From: Kingdonia uniflora
Lineage: Eukaryota; Streptophyta; Magnoliopsida; Ranunculales; Circaeasteraceae
Direction: 5' to 3'
Length of the DNA: 64,000 bases
Assembly (NCBI GenBank): GCA_014058105.1
Contig: JACGCM010001594.1
Coordinates: forward strand, 124,001-188,000
A program made the position numbers and the translations under genes. The notes beneath the pieces are model-generated. The model had not been told where the DNA came from. It did not search any database and saw only the letters and a program-made list of their open reading frames with translations. Below, piece after piece: positions 11,570 through 22,665 of this stretch (its first letter is position 1; each line of letters starts with the position of its first letter).

Positions 11570-13646
11570 TCAAAGGGTCAGCCATGCCAGCCACACCCGT
11601 AAAGCAGTAGCATCTTTAGGCACATGAGGTTCTTCCTCACCTCTACCAGCAGGATCCACGTCCATCATTTCTTTCTGCGCGACTCCTTCGATAGGAGGCC
11701 CTTCGTGTGTAGGAAAGCGCTGTAGAGTTATGGGATCATACCCCAAATCCTCAATGAAGATCTTCAACCTGGAACTCGCCTCACACTCCTCGTCAAATTG
11801 CCTCTGGAAGGTCTCCCTCTGTTCTTTCATCTCTGTCTCCTTCTTATCAAGCTTTGAATCCAGCACCTTCAGCATTTGAGTATGGTTGTTACGTTGAGCT
11901 TTTGAGTTCCCTCCTATAATCAGCTCTGATTCTCAACTGAACTCACTTTAGCGTATTAACCTTGGATACCAGCGACAGTTTGGTACCTCGAGCAAGCTTC
12001 AGATTTTCAACCGCCTGTCTCAACTGCCATATTATTACCTTTTGGGCCTTAATAAAAGCTTGAGACCAAGCATGTGACTACTTGAATACTTGAACCATAA
12101 GTACTTCTCAAAGCATGGTAAACGTTAACAAAATATCAGGATTTCATAATACAGTTATCTGATGAACAACCTTATTCATCTGCCACCTAGCCTTTTTAGG
12201 GTCATTCAGCAGAGAGTTGCCATCGAAGCAGCCGTGGTTCGAGCATGCTCCTCTAGTTCAGCTTCTGCTTGTGCTTTATCCACATCTTCCGCATCATCAT
12301 CCCCTAGCTCCCTATGCCTCTTACGCTGAATTACCTTCGGCTGCAGGACCTTTGAAGATTTGGGAATGGCCTTGCCCTTCCCCTTGTTCGCCTACATCGA
12401 CGCCTGCTTCGATGCCTGCTTTGGCATATCACGAACTACTTCGGGCACTGGCGCTGTTTGCTGCCCTCTTGGAACATAATTTACTTTCCGCGTCAATCTT
12501 ACCTTCTCCATTTCTTTGACCCCTCTCGAAGCACCTTTGTCTCCCCTCTTCCTTGAGGGCTTATGAACGACAGGATTGTTTCGAAACAATAAATTTGTTC
12601 TCTTCCACCTCTTCTTCTTAATCCCTAGCTTCCTGAATACACGGTTTATCCACTCCTCGTTAAAGTCAATAAGGTTGTCAATGTACCTCTGCGGATTCTA
12701 CAAAGTTCTCATACCTGGTTTTGCAAAACAAAAACAAAAAACAAACATGGTTAACAGTATATTCAACGACCATTTTTTAACTATCTTCGACTACGAACTT
12801 ACTTGGATCATAGATCCTATGTTGCAGCATATAAGCGTCCTCCCCTTCGGCATTCTCATAATTACCTCGCACTACAACCAAGTCTTTATCCTACCATTGA
12901 TCCGTCGAGCACAAATCAAATAGCCACGGCTTATCTACATGGCATTGAATATGGTATGTGTCCACCTTCTTGTTGGCCTTCTTCGAGTAGAACGATACAA
13001 TATCAAACCACTCGATTAAACCCCTCTTCTCACGTCTCAGCTCTACATTCATGCCCTCGACCACCCTCATCATCTCATAGAAGTTCCCATTCATTTGGCA
13101 CGGGGCAACTTCTCAGAAGTTCAACACCTCCTTTACCAGCCTTCGAAGGGGTAGTTGCATCCTTAGGCAAATCTGGCCTATAAATGCCATGAAGCCCTCT
13201 CGAGGGATAGACTTGAAGGAATACGTAGACCCTACTGCATATAATACCACCCCTACCTTCGATAACTCCAGCTTAACTATAAATTGATCCAGTCTCTGCT
13301 TCTATCGAGCCGAGACTGACCCTGCAGGTCCCCCCAAACCTGTCAAACTCTCACTACTGCCACTCTCTTCTCTTTCATTTCCCGAAGGCTCGACACCTTT
13401 GTATTCCCTTCTTTCTCCTCCCACTATCTTCTCTTCATCCCTCTCCTCGGTCACTCGAGTCTTACGGCATTTCCTACACGAAGTCCCACCTTCGGGTACC
13501 ACTAGAGCTAGAGGGACATTTATTGTTATATTTAACACCTCAATATCACTACTCTCATCCCTAGAGCCACGACCGGACACACTCGTCTCAATTACCTTGG
13601 TCTCTTCATCTATCAGCCTCAGTCTCGAAGATTGACAGGTACGCAT
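11570..13646 (-). pseudogene. Element B large antisense gene, broken
   Basis: On the minus strand, from ATG at 13646: an acidic, Ser/Glu-rich N-terminus; then a domain matching the D copy (LRMQLPLRRLVKEVL; CQMNGNFYEMMRVVEGMN; CHVDKPWLFDLCSTDQW), in the form of the putative gypsy-type transposon domain of plants; then a basic Lys/Arg-rich linker (about 12590-12220); then a coiled-coil tail ending at 11570. B is a different family from A/C/D/E by LTR and pol, yet the same block order is kept. Stops and frame changes occur about every 100 codons. The function of the protein is unknown to me. Confidence 0.65.
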
Positions 13647-14878
13647 TATACCCTATAGAAGAAGAGGCATGCACGAAATTAGATCGATATATTCGACTAT
13701 TACATTTTAATAACTTATTTTGCTCTTCCCCCTCCAAACATCTCAACCCACAATTAAATATTTGACCCCAAGCCCGGTCGAACCCTCAATGCCCTCAAAA
13801 TCCCAATAGGCCAGACCCTCTAGCCAAACGGGTTACCCCCTTTTCTCGGTTATATCATCGAAAATATAAACCCCAGCGGCCTCTACCCTACTATGAATAA
13901 CACTTACAGAAACAGAAGACGAAGCATCAGGGCTGAAAGGAAAATCAGATATCATTCACAAGAAGTTAGACGACATATCCATTTGAATGGCTCTAATCTC
14001 TCAGTAACAACCCAGTATTCTTCTCTCTCTGCAATGACCAAGCGTCACCTCAACAATGGAGTATACTTTCATCTCTGACTCTCTATTTTTCTTTGTATAT
14101 GATAAATTGGGAACAGTTGTTTCTTTCTCCCTCTATAAATACCTCTTCAAAATATTAAAAAACTACCTCAATTTCTAAAACCGCCATCATTACCACTCCG
14201 CCACTCCCCCTAATTTTTGGCTGAGTGGTATTTTGATTCCTTTACCCTCAACAACTCCCTCATGCGCCTCCCATGCACACATTTAAGCAATTTTATATTT
14301 ACCGAGTCAAACCCTCTGGTACCCTGCCCGAAGTTGTCAGGTCAAACTCATATACCATATCATCCTTTTTCCCATACCCCAAGAAAATGTTATGATGACC
14401 TACAGTGCACTCTGCCCTGGGAATAGTACTGCTTCTGACATGCCAGCTATTTAGGTCGTCAGGCTTTACAGTTGAATCCCATCTACCATCAACACAAGGA
14501 AATTTCCAAACCACTCCTGGACCCACCTACGAACCATCGTCTACAGTTTATGTCAAACATTCGTCTATACATACTTGATATTTGATACGTCGGCCTAAAT
14601 TTTTTGGTTATTTGATTTTATCTCAGTTGGTTACAGTTTTCTAATCATTATTCCGATAAGATCGACATTCAACAAGTGGTTATTGTGCTTAATTTACCAT
14701 CGTCTATCGTGTGTGTCATACTTATACACAAACAGTTAAATATCACACCTAGACAATTGTTTCAATACATTCCATTTCATTCGAGCAACTGTCCTTAGAC
14801 CAATTCAAAAAAAAAAAACAAACAACAAATAACATCAACAAAAAACTAAAAGCCTTCTTTACCACAACCAAGAAGCCC
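13647..14878. other. Element B stretch between antisense genes, no recognisable gene
   Basis: No family is recognised. A minus-strand open stretch of 75 codons (14299-14526) has no match elsewhere in the window. By position it could correspond to the anonymous antisense ORF of C and D, but I see no convincing alignment. A ctataaatacc TATA-like string on the plus strand lies near 14131. Confidence 0.4.
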
Positions 14879-15201
14879 CTATTTATAGATAGGGTAATTC
14901 TTGCAAATCCTAACCTCCTCATCAACTTGGTCTTCTTCAGTTATTAAATCTTTAGCTAGACGCAGTAGAAAGTAGAACCGGTTGTTGGCAAGTGGATTCA
15001 TCCATTGTAACACCCTCCACTAGTGAGCATACGACATCCCAGAGATCAGCTCTTCTAGTTCAAGTTCTACCAAGTCAGGTATCACCAGTCTAACTTATGG
15101 TGCCCAAAGAATTTCTCAATAAGCTCCTGCATCTTCTCCTCTACTCGACGCTCTCTGGCTTCCATTCTTTTATGATATCGCGTATTAGGAGTGGTGTCCA
15201 T
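14879..15201 (-). pseudogene. Element B small antisense ORF, second copy, broken
   Basis: On the minus strand, ATG at 15201 opens a reading that matches the neighbouring copy at 15825-16154 from start to stop: MDTTPNTRYHKRMEARE, then IEKFFG, then NNRFYFLLRLAKDLI, ending YPIYK and a stop that overlaps a TATAAATAG string. Frame changes in the middle break it. The upstream TATA box seen in the other copy is degraded here (about 15283-15292). Confidence 0.6.
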
Positions 15202-15824
15202 AGTTTAACTATTAAGAAAAGAAGAGGCAAACACTTTACTCAGAGAAGACAGTGCAGATGTTTAAGAACTCTCCTAACACCCCTACTTTTACTTGAAGGC
15301 AACTATATTTAAACCATCCTTAATCACAACCCATATTTATCACAGCCTTCAGTTGCCTTTCTTGGAATTACAGCAGTCAAACTTTTCAACTTCCCAGACT
15401 CAACCATTTTCTCAGAACGCGACACCTACACCAATTTCTAAGGTCTTGCAGTCGACACATCTCTATCCTCAAACCAACGACACTTCTTTACACTCTGTCA
15501 CAACATTTTCCACATAGTACTTCAAGAATTTGGGTTCATTTATTCATTCCAAGGTCAAAAGTTAACCTATGGTTTCGATCACTACATTATCGATTCAAAG
15601 TAACTCGCCCCAAGAAGATTACTATCTCTACTCGTTCGAAGGTGGAAGTTTGATCCCGCACCTAGAATCTATTTGTCTATCATACTTGTAAAATAAAAAC
15701 TAATAATTTCATTGAACAATTCTTTCATTACGATGGTTCGACAATACCAAAAAAAGGCAGACGTACAGCATTATTAAAGCAAAAAAAGCCACCACCACCC
15801 TACTACCACATTGCGAGGAACCCC
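15202..15824. other. Element B spacer between the two small antisense ORF copies
   Basis: About 0.6 kb of AT-rich sequence without a recognised gene. The degraded TATA-like string for the second small ORF lies at its low-coordinate end. The two copies of ORF plus flank look like a diverged duplication with a period near 950 bp. Confidence 0.4.
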
Positions 15825-16154
15825 CTATTTATAGACGGGGCAGTTCTCTTTGAACATCACTGGCTCGTCCTCCAGCAGTTGGTCCTCCTTTTCCATAATA
15901 CGCTCGGCTAAGCTCTGCAGAAAGTGGTACCGGTTGTCAGTCATTTGGAATGACCACTGCAAGACCCCCCACCAGTACGCATACGGCTGCCCATTGATAA
16001 GCCCTTCTGGCTTTAGCTCGACCAGTTCTGGCATGTCCCTTCCCAACCCCTTGTTGCCAAAAAACTTTACCTTCAGCTCTGCAGTCTTTCGTCCTATGCG
16101 ACGGTCCCGCTCAGCCATTCTCCTCTGGTACTAGGCGTTTGGTATGGTTTCCAT
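15825..16154 (-). pseudogene. Element B small antisense ORF (KxKFFG protein), one nonsense codon
   Basis: On the minus strand, ATG at 16154 gives METIPNA, one TAG codon, then an open reading to 15825: about 109 residues in all. Motifs: ELKVKFFGNKGL, QWSFQMTDNRYHFLQSLAER, and the end ENCPVYK with the stop inside ctataaatag. The A, C and D small ORFs share K-x-K-x-F-F/Y-G and the FHxxx...W...L pattern at the same place next to the 3' LTR. A TATA box lies 72 nt upstream (16226-16234). No known family is recognised. It is the least damaged copy. Confidence 0.65.
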
Positions 16155-16225
16155 GCTGCGTGTTACTCACCAAGGAAGAAGAAGAAGCAGAAGAAGATTG
16201 TGGGGATTTACCTCCTGCTAACTCC

Positions 16226-16234
16226 TATTTTATA
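16226..16234 (-). promoter_or_regulatory. TATA box of element B small antisense ORF
   Basis: The minus strand reads ggtataaaatagg, and its inner edge is 72 nt from the ATG at 16154. The same spacing (68-72 nt) holds in A, C and D although the surrounding sequence differs. Confidence 0.6.
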
Positions 16235-16414
16235 CCACTATTAAGGGTATTGATTACCCCATAATCACCAATAAAACTCAATTGCCCGCATTAATTACCC
16301 CCCCTCAGAACTACCACATTCGACAGTCAGCCCCTCAACTTCTAACGCCTGACTACTTTTCTTAGCAAGCGCCCTCTACACCAATTTTCAAGGCCCCTGC
16401 TGAGAGGGAGCGAA

Positions 16415-17101
16415 TGTAATAGCCTATTCGCAGCCTTCTAACACTGGCCGAACACTCGAAGGCTACCTGATGACTTGAAGCCTAGTAAGTCAATAATCAA
16501 AACCCACAAAACCTTCTGAGACTATTCAAATACTCGAAGGAAAGGTTGAACAAGAAATACTTCGACCATGTACGCAGATGGTTGAAGGGGAACATGACAG
16601 GCAGCCAGCTCACCAGATAGAATAGTGAAGTACGACGCTCAATAACTACGATGCCAAATCCAACAACTACAATGTCAAAACCAACAGCTACAGTATCAGA
16701 CTCAACAAATTACAGCGTCAGAACCGACTCTGGGTACAAGTCAGTTGTCCCTAGAGGATACAGATGTAACTTGACCTCCCATGGTGACTCAGCCTATCCT
16801 ATGTACTATAAATAGGAGGGAGGAGGAACTATGAAGGGGTTAGAAAAACTCTCCCGATAGACCTCACAAGTTTACCTTCGAATACCCTGTAAATGCCCTA
16901 TGCTCGATACTTTGACTACTTGATATTTACAACAGTACTTTTAAAAATCCTCATAAGAGGTCATGGAGTGACCAATTCTAGGCCTCCACACAAGTATATT
17001 ATCAATAGATTAGTATTGATTATATGTTTAAATCCTCTGCTAGAGGATAAAATTCATAGTGTAAAAGTCAATTTCTTTTCTCGAGAAGTTAGGCCCCTAC
17101 A
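16415..17101 (+). repeat. Element B 3' LTR
   Basis: It starts tgtaatagcc after a purine tract (gagagggagcga, 16402-16413) and ends ggcccctaca. The length is 687 bp. A TATA box (tataaata, 16807-16814) sits inside. The sequence is unlike the LTRs of A/C/D, apart from the ends. Confidence 0.75.
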
Positions 17102-17278
17102 CTAACCCTTTAAACTGAAGGTCTTCTTAGCACAAAAGAGTGATGTAAATGCAGAAGCAAACTTCCACTTTTGTTACCCTCCTTCACTACCATCACCTCC
17201 TCCTCTTAAACCACCACCTTTGTAGAGTTGGTAAAGATGAAGAGGACCCGACCATATAATCCATTGTGACAGAAGAAA

Positions 17279-17581
17279 TTAACATAATTGCCTCGCAGTC
17301 ATGCCTATCCCTACATCTGTCTCCCCAACTTTGTCTTCCGCTAGAATGCAGAGAAAAACCCAACGTTGTTCGTCTATTAAGATAATATGGTGAAATCTTT
17401 ATCTATAGCAAAATTCCTCCTCATCTTCAGCTGCTTCGTTCGCCAACATGCCTCTATACGTTGAAGGGACAGGAGCAGGAACAGGATCCACCAAAGGGTG
17501 GTCCGCAAAAAATCTCAACTTCAACCTTTGCATTTTTGAAACAATTTACTCTTCAAGGACCATCCTACGAGTCTTCACCAT
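17279..17581 (-). pseudogene. Element A small antisense ORF, two nonsense codons
   Basis: The minus strand opens MVKTRRMVLEE at 17581 and ends at TAA 17279-17281: 101 codons with TAA at codon 12 and another in the middle. Shared blocks with the D and C copies: QRLKLRFF, STYRG, RFHHIILIDEQRWVFL, EDKVGETDVGIGMTA and the final QLC-stop. The coding length and the stop position equal those of D. The function is unknown. Confidence 0.65.
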
Positions 17582-17652
17582 CTTCATATACTTATAGAGA
17601 ATTTTGTAATAGACTACAGCATACTTTGTCACAATCTTTGGTACAAGTACCC

Positions 17653-17660
17653 TTTATATA
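17653..17660 (-). promoter_or_regulatory. TATA box of element A small antisense ORF
   Basis: The minus strand reads ggttatataaagggtact, with the inner edge 72 nt from the ATG at 17581. C and D have ggttatataaata at the same distance. Confidence 0.65.
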
Positions 17661-17918
17661 ACCCTATATTTATTGTGTAGGTACATTTTCCCAAGTGCCA
17701 TCATTCAGTATGACGTAACTCTTCAAACCCTAACTGTCACGTCCATCAATTCCCATCAACATTTAATGCACATACATCCTCCTTCGACACGCATATTTTC
17801 TATGCAGTCAACACACATCATTACTTCTTTCACAATTCAAATTTCCAGCCCGAATACCAATATATCAAAATCTTTTCTCAATCAAAGCCACTCATAACTG
17901 CGGCTGCGAGGGGGCGAT

Positions 17919-18526
17919 TGTAGGGGCCTATCCCTCAATCTGACCTAAAATCAAGTTATCCCCAGTTCGAATTATCTCCATATCAGGCTTACGCATTCTC
18001 CATATGACTTCTCCAATCAACATTACCACATACTCCACGAACTGATGAAGAACGTTGGTCGAGCTCAAACCGATAAACCTGAATAAGTCAAAACCACATG
18101 TTTCTCACGAATTTAATAGTTACTCAGTCAACAGCCACTAACCATATTATTCGGAGGACGTGCTCCAGCACGATGAAGAGCTGCGGAAGAGGCCTATATA
18201 AAAAAAAGGTCCTAAAGAGACAGGGACCAGAAAAAGATATAATAGAAGGACTATATCTTATAATTTTCTAAACGCTCCAAACTTTTTATTCACAAGATCA
18301 AACATATTTAGGTCTAGAAATAACTTGAAATTAGATATCATCATCCTCAAGCCATAAAAGTCACTATTACAAAACCCTTAATACGAGGTCGTGGTTTTTA
18401 ACCTATTCATAGGCTTTTCATGCTAAATACCTATGTCATTTCTTGTTTACTAGATTATAGCCACAGATACATTCGTGTAAGGACTAATTCCAGGCCACGT
18501 CGAGCTCACTGAATTAGGCCATTACA
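17919..18526 (+). repeat. Element A 3' LTR
   Basis: 608 bp, tgtaggggcc ... ggccattaca, immediately after the polypurine tract. The TATA box tatataaaa is at 18195. It aligns with the 5' LTR at 1-452. Confidence 0.85.
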
Positions 18527-18943
18527 TTACCCAGTCAACCCCCACTAACCATATTATTCAGAGAATGTGCTTCAGTATGATGAAGAACTACGGAAACGAC
18601 CTATATAAAGAAAAAGTTCTTGAAGAGACAAGGACCAAAAAATTATACGAGAAATTACCAGGAAAACTATATTTTCTAGATTCTCAAAACTTTAAACTTC
18701 TTATTCACAAGATCAAACATTTCTAAGTCTAGAGATAACTTGTAATAAGTTATCGGCCTCAAGCAATAAACATCACTATTACAAAAAATCCTTAACCCAA
18801 GGTCGTAGTTTTTTTACCTATTCATAGATTTTCTACGCTAAATACCTGTGCCATTTCTTACTTTCCATTAGATTTTGTCATAGGTACATTGGTGCAAAAG
18901 CTAATTCCAGGCCACTTCGAGCTTACAGAATTAGGCCATTACA
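18527..18943 (+). repeat. Partial LTR joined directly to A's 3' LTR
   Basis: Begins ttacccagtcaaccccc, equal to LTR position about 202, and runs to a second gaattaggccattaca end. It carries its own cctatataaag TATA (about 18600). It is an extra 3'-terminal two-thirds LTR in the same orientation with no internal sequence between. Confidence 0.8.
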
Positions 18944-21704
18944 GTGGTCAATTAAGACCTTGACTCTAGTACCATTATGATGTAATTATAAATACTAAGA
19001 ACATCATTAAATTTGAACTTTAAACTTTCTCTCTTAATGAATAATCAAATAACCTAATTAAGAACCCCAAAATAACCAATAACCTAAAAATATCTAAAAT
19101 AATAAGTGAAGAAAAACTAATCTAAGGAGGCTTTTATAGAACTAGGAAGCATCTAGCCCTAATTCTACTAATATTAGGCTTCAGCTAAAGATACCTTCTC
19201 CAATAGTTACCCTTTACATCAAATAAATTAAATTAAGTTAAAAACGTAGAGATAGTGGTGTCGACTAGGTGTCCTTGAGAGAGACGCCATCTTTTTAACT
19301 ATACACACACGGCTGTGAGAATTGTGATACATCAGTTTAACTCGAGTATAAGAGAAGTTGGATAAATTCTTTAAAGTAAACCCAGAAAAAGTGATTGATC
19401 TTAAAGGTGATAAAAGTATGTATGGCAATGAGGTAGGAGAAACAATAAATCAAGATTTAGCAGGTAAAAATATCATATTGCAAAACCTTCCACGGAAGAC
19501 CGCAAATTGTAAAGGTGGCCGTATAAAAAGTTCTTTAAAAAAGGGCAAGGGAAAAAGAAAAAGAGTACCATCACAAAGTGGTTGGTAAAGGAGCCTATAC
19601 AATATTCTACCATTTATTTTGATCATGTGTATTAATTTTATTGAATTCATGATTAGGTACCAAAGGTGGAAATAATCACGCGTTAAGGCTACGAAGGGTG
19701 GCACCGAAAAATAATTTTTTTGACTATGAAGGTATTAATAGTTCATAAATACATGAGGAACATCATCCTCATGATAATATGGGGATCGCAGTAATGTCAC
19801 ATGTTCATCCAAATACTTATGACGTAGATAATGTCGGACTCCTCAGCAACCATCAAAGCTTTTAATACAAGTAAGATACCCTGGAAGTTTTGAAGAAAGT
19901 GAAGGCACATACTCACATCCATACAAGCAATTCGTTGCAACTCAACCGGAGAGAGGCAAATTTCTCGGCAGACACCACAGCTAAGAGAGGCTCCCGAGCT
20001 GACCTACCAAATGAGGAATGGGTTGAGGGTAGACTGGAGTTTCTAACAAGAATTGAAGACCCTCATACTGAGTACTTTCAATTTAGCTGATCAAGACATC
20101 TCTTGGATTTCAATTTCTATTGGAATAAATCCTTTCCTATTCGAATACACTCTAGACTGAGTGTTTTTTATTCAAATAAAACTTATCCTATTCGAATACA
20201 ATATATACTGAGTGTTTTATTCGAATAGAATTCTTTCTGCTCGAATAGATTTATGCCTTGGCAATTTTATTTGAATAGATTTATACTTTATTCCAATACA
20301 TCTTTATTCGAATTGACTGTTAGTCTATTCGAACAGAGGCGTGATCAACTCTTCTTTTGAGTGTTTGAGGGCAAATGTGTCCATGGGTTATAATTATCAT
20401 GTAATCTTTAATTGAGCATATATAAATAATCTAAACTTTTTTCTAAAAAAAATGGTGTGTAGGTTTATTGTTACGTAAATAGTATGTTTGTTTCATTTAA
20501 GATGATGCTTAACTAGTTATAATTTTTGTTTTAGGATATGGCCGGGGGAATGCTTGAACATCCATTACAATTTAACAGTAACATTATGCAACCCCAAGTA
20601 AGCCTTGTTTATTATTAGATTTTCTTGGAATGTTGCATAGTTTATTTGACTATCTCTTTGATTGTTTTATAGGGATTTGTTAAACTTCTTACTCAACAGT
20701 CTATTTATGACGAGTAGCTTTGCTTTGGAAATCTTTCAACACAGTGGAAGGTAATAAAATTACAATTTTTACCATTTTATTTTGCACAAATTATATTGTA
20801 TTTTCTATGAGCTTTGCTTTACTATATGTGGGAATCAATTTCATGTATAAATAATAGGAAATTACCTTGTTTACATGCAAAAAAAGTTAGCAAAGATGTT
20901 GAAGCATTAAGTAGTATGAACATGTTATTAAAATTTAGTACTATGGCATATCAAGTTGAACTCATTTCCTAAAAAGTATTCTGATTTTAAAGTTTTGCTA
21001 TATTTAATTGATCTAATGAACTTTTGGATGTCTTCTTACTATAAAAGATTGATTCATGATTCGCTCCATATTTTGTGAATTTGAGATGGTATATAGAGAA
21101 ATATTTAATTTGTTTACTTTTCTTTTATTGAATATTTGGGTAAATGATTTTTTCTCTTCAAGAGTTGGGGAGCAAAAAAAGTAGTATTGGTTAATCAAAG
21201 ATTTCAGTTTTGATTCTTTTGATTCAAAGATTTTACAAGTTACATTGTAGAGGATGCCATATTTCTCAAATTCTGCACAATATACACTGAGTACAAGTAT
21301 TTATCAAATTTATTACTCATCATCAAAGAAGGTCTTTTGTTGAAGCTCAATAACTTCTTATGAACATTACAAAGAGTATGCCACTCATAATTTTTTTAAA
21401 GTGATTACAACATAGGTTTTAGGAATTTGAATTTGTAGATCTTCTTGATGAAACATATCTATTAAATTAAATTTAAATCATATGCTTTCTCTCTCTCACT
21501 TTCCTTAAAAGCTCAAAGAATTCTCCCGTTAGTTAGTAGGAGATTTGTATCCTCTATCACATGACATGTGGCCATAAGTGGAGGGTGAAAGTTCAATTTT
21601 AGCTCTCTCCTGAGAAAGTAAATTTCCCCCCCTTACTTTTGATCTAATGACATGATGACCAATCCGTCATCACTTTTACTTCATTTTTGTAATCTTCTAT
21701 AATA
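18944..21704. other. Unassigned AT-rich stretch
   Basis: No family is firmly recognised. Contents: a Lys-rich plus-strand reading ending at 19588; a 66-codon reading at 19890-20090 with VKAHTHIHTSNS, which weakly recalls plant En/Spm-type transposase tails; short AT-rich repeats at about 20130-20330 around cctattcgaataca (two copies 51 bp apart, then looser copies); and two exon-like blocks bounded by tttag/gtaagc and tatag/gtaata (about 20536-20597 and 20673-20750). The last 20 bp match the end of the copia LTR interrupted by element C. Confidence 0.35.
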
Positions 21705-21709
21705 CTTAG
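21705..21709. repeat. Target-site duplication of element C, left copy (CTTAG)
   Basis: cttag lies directly before the LTR end tgtaatgg and is repeated at 35673-35677 directly after the other LTR end. The length, 5 bp, is that of Ty3/gypsy integrases. Confidence 0.85.
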
Positions 21710-22327
21710 TGTAATGGCCTAATTCCATAAGCTCGAGATGGCTTAAAATTAGCTCTTACACTAATGTTTCTGTGACTAAAACTAACATGAAATAAGAAAT
21801 GACAAAGTTGATTTAGCGTGTAAAACCTCTAAATAGGTAAAAAACCACGACCTCGGGTTGAGGGTTTTTGTAATAGCGACTTTTATTACTTGAGGCTGAT
21901 ATCTTATTACAAGTGATCTCTCGACTTAGAAATACTTGATCTTGTAAATAATAAGTTTTGATGTGTTGAGAATCCAAAAAATATTATTTTCTTGGCGATT
22001 TCTCGTATATTTTTTTGGTCCCTATCTCTTATGAAACTTTTTTTTATATAGGCCTTCTCCGCAGTTCTTCATCGTGCTGAAGCATGTTCTTCGAATAATG
22101 TGGTTAGTGGTTGTTGACTGAGTAACTATTCAGTTCGTGAGAGGCAGAGGTGCCTTTGATTTGTTCATGTTTTTCTATTTGAGCTCGACCCACGCTCTTT
22201 ATTAGTTTATGAGGTAGGTATCAATACTGACGGTTAATGTCACGTGTAGAATGTGTGAGTCTCATATGAAGGTATTTCAAACTGGAATTAACTCGAATTG
22301 GGTTAGATTGAGGGATAGGTCCCTACA
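21710..22327 (-). repeat. Element C 3' LTR
   Basis: 618 bp. On the minus strand tgtagggacc ... ggccattaca. The polypurine tract complement atcgccccctcgc follows at 22328. Confidence 0.9.
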
Positions 22328-22587
22328 ATCGCCCCCTCGCAATCAAAGTCACGAGTGGCTTTGGCTGAGTAAGAATTCATAGATATATGGGTATTAGGGT
22401 TTTGAAAATGAAGGAAATAATGATGTTTATTTGACTGCATGGAAAATGCATATTTTTTATGAGGGGATATTTGTTTATTGAATGATAATGGGAATATTGA
22501 TATACGCGGCAGTTAGGGCTTTGAGAGTTTCATCTGCATTGAATGATAACGTTTGGGGAAAGGTACATGTAAATTAAATATCGGGGT

Positions 22588-22597
22588 TATATAAATA
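22588..22597 (+). promoter_or_regulatory. TATA box of element C small antisense ORF
   Basis: ggttatataaatagtacctataccaa: the inner edge is 69 nt before the ATG at 22666. D has nearly the same string at 51914-51923. Confidence 0.65.
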
Positions 22598-22665
22598 GTA
22601 CCTATACCAAGAATTATGGCAAAGTAAACTATTTGTTAAAAAATTATCTGGAAGTCTTAGTGATG

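Larger units (their letters stand above)
6951..17101 (+). mobile_element. Element B: divergent Tat-lineage element nested in A, 5' part missing
   Basis: It starts abruptly inside the protease tail (no LTR, PBS, gag or protease active site). It continues through RT, two RNase H domains, integrase, a ~194-bp tandem repeat, antisense genes, polypurine tract and its own 3' LTR (16415-17101), whose sequence is unlike A's. A resumes at 17102. The left junction coincides with loss of the middle of A's antisense gene. One deletion across the A/B boundary after insertion explains both losses (inference). Confidence 0.75.
17102..17918 (+). other. Element A 3' region resumed, with polypurine tract
   Basis: The sequence from 17102 aligns on the opposite strand with D about 51652-52460. 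It holds A's small antisense ORF and its TATA box. It ends in the polypurine tract gcgagggggcgat (17906-17918) directly against the 3' LTR. The same tract flanks the 3' LTRs of C (22328), D (51652) and E (59043). Confidence 0.75.
1..18526 (+). mobile_element. Element A: Tat-lineage Ty3/gypsy LTR retrotransposon, decayed and interrupted
   Basis: A gypsy-order element: partial 5' LTR, PBS, gag, protease, RT, RNase H, second RNase H, integrase, tandem repeats, antisense-strand genes, polypurine tract and 3' LTR. Its two LTRs align over their shared part with roughly one difference in ten by eye, so the insertion is old. Element B occupies about 6951-17101. The A sequence either side of B matches non-adjacent parts of element C, so the middle of A's antisense gene is gone. 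All coding domains carry stops or frameshifts. The Tat assignment rests on the extra RNase H after the RT-linked one, no chromodomain, and the antisense 3' genes. Confidence 0.85.

Noticed and set aside
12217..13183. Pro/Ser/His-rich plus-strand readings in element B
   Set aside because: They are the complement of the antisense gene, whose minus-strand reading matches D and C.
15850..16134. 94-codon plus-strand reading
   Set aside because: Complement of B's small antisense ORF; only the minus-strand reading is conserved in A, C and D.
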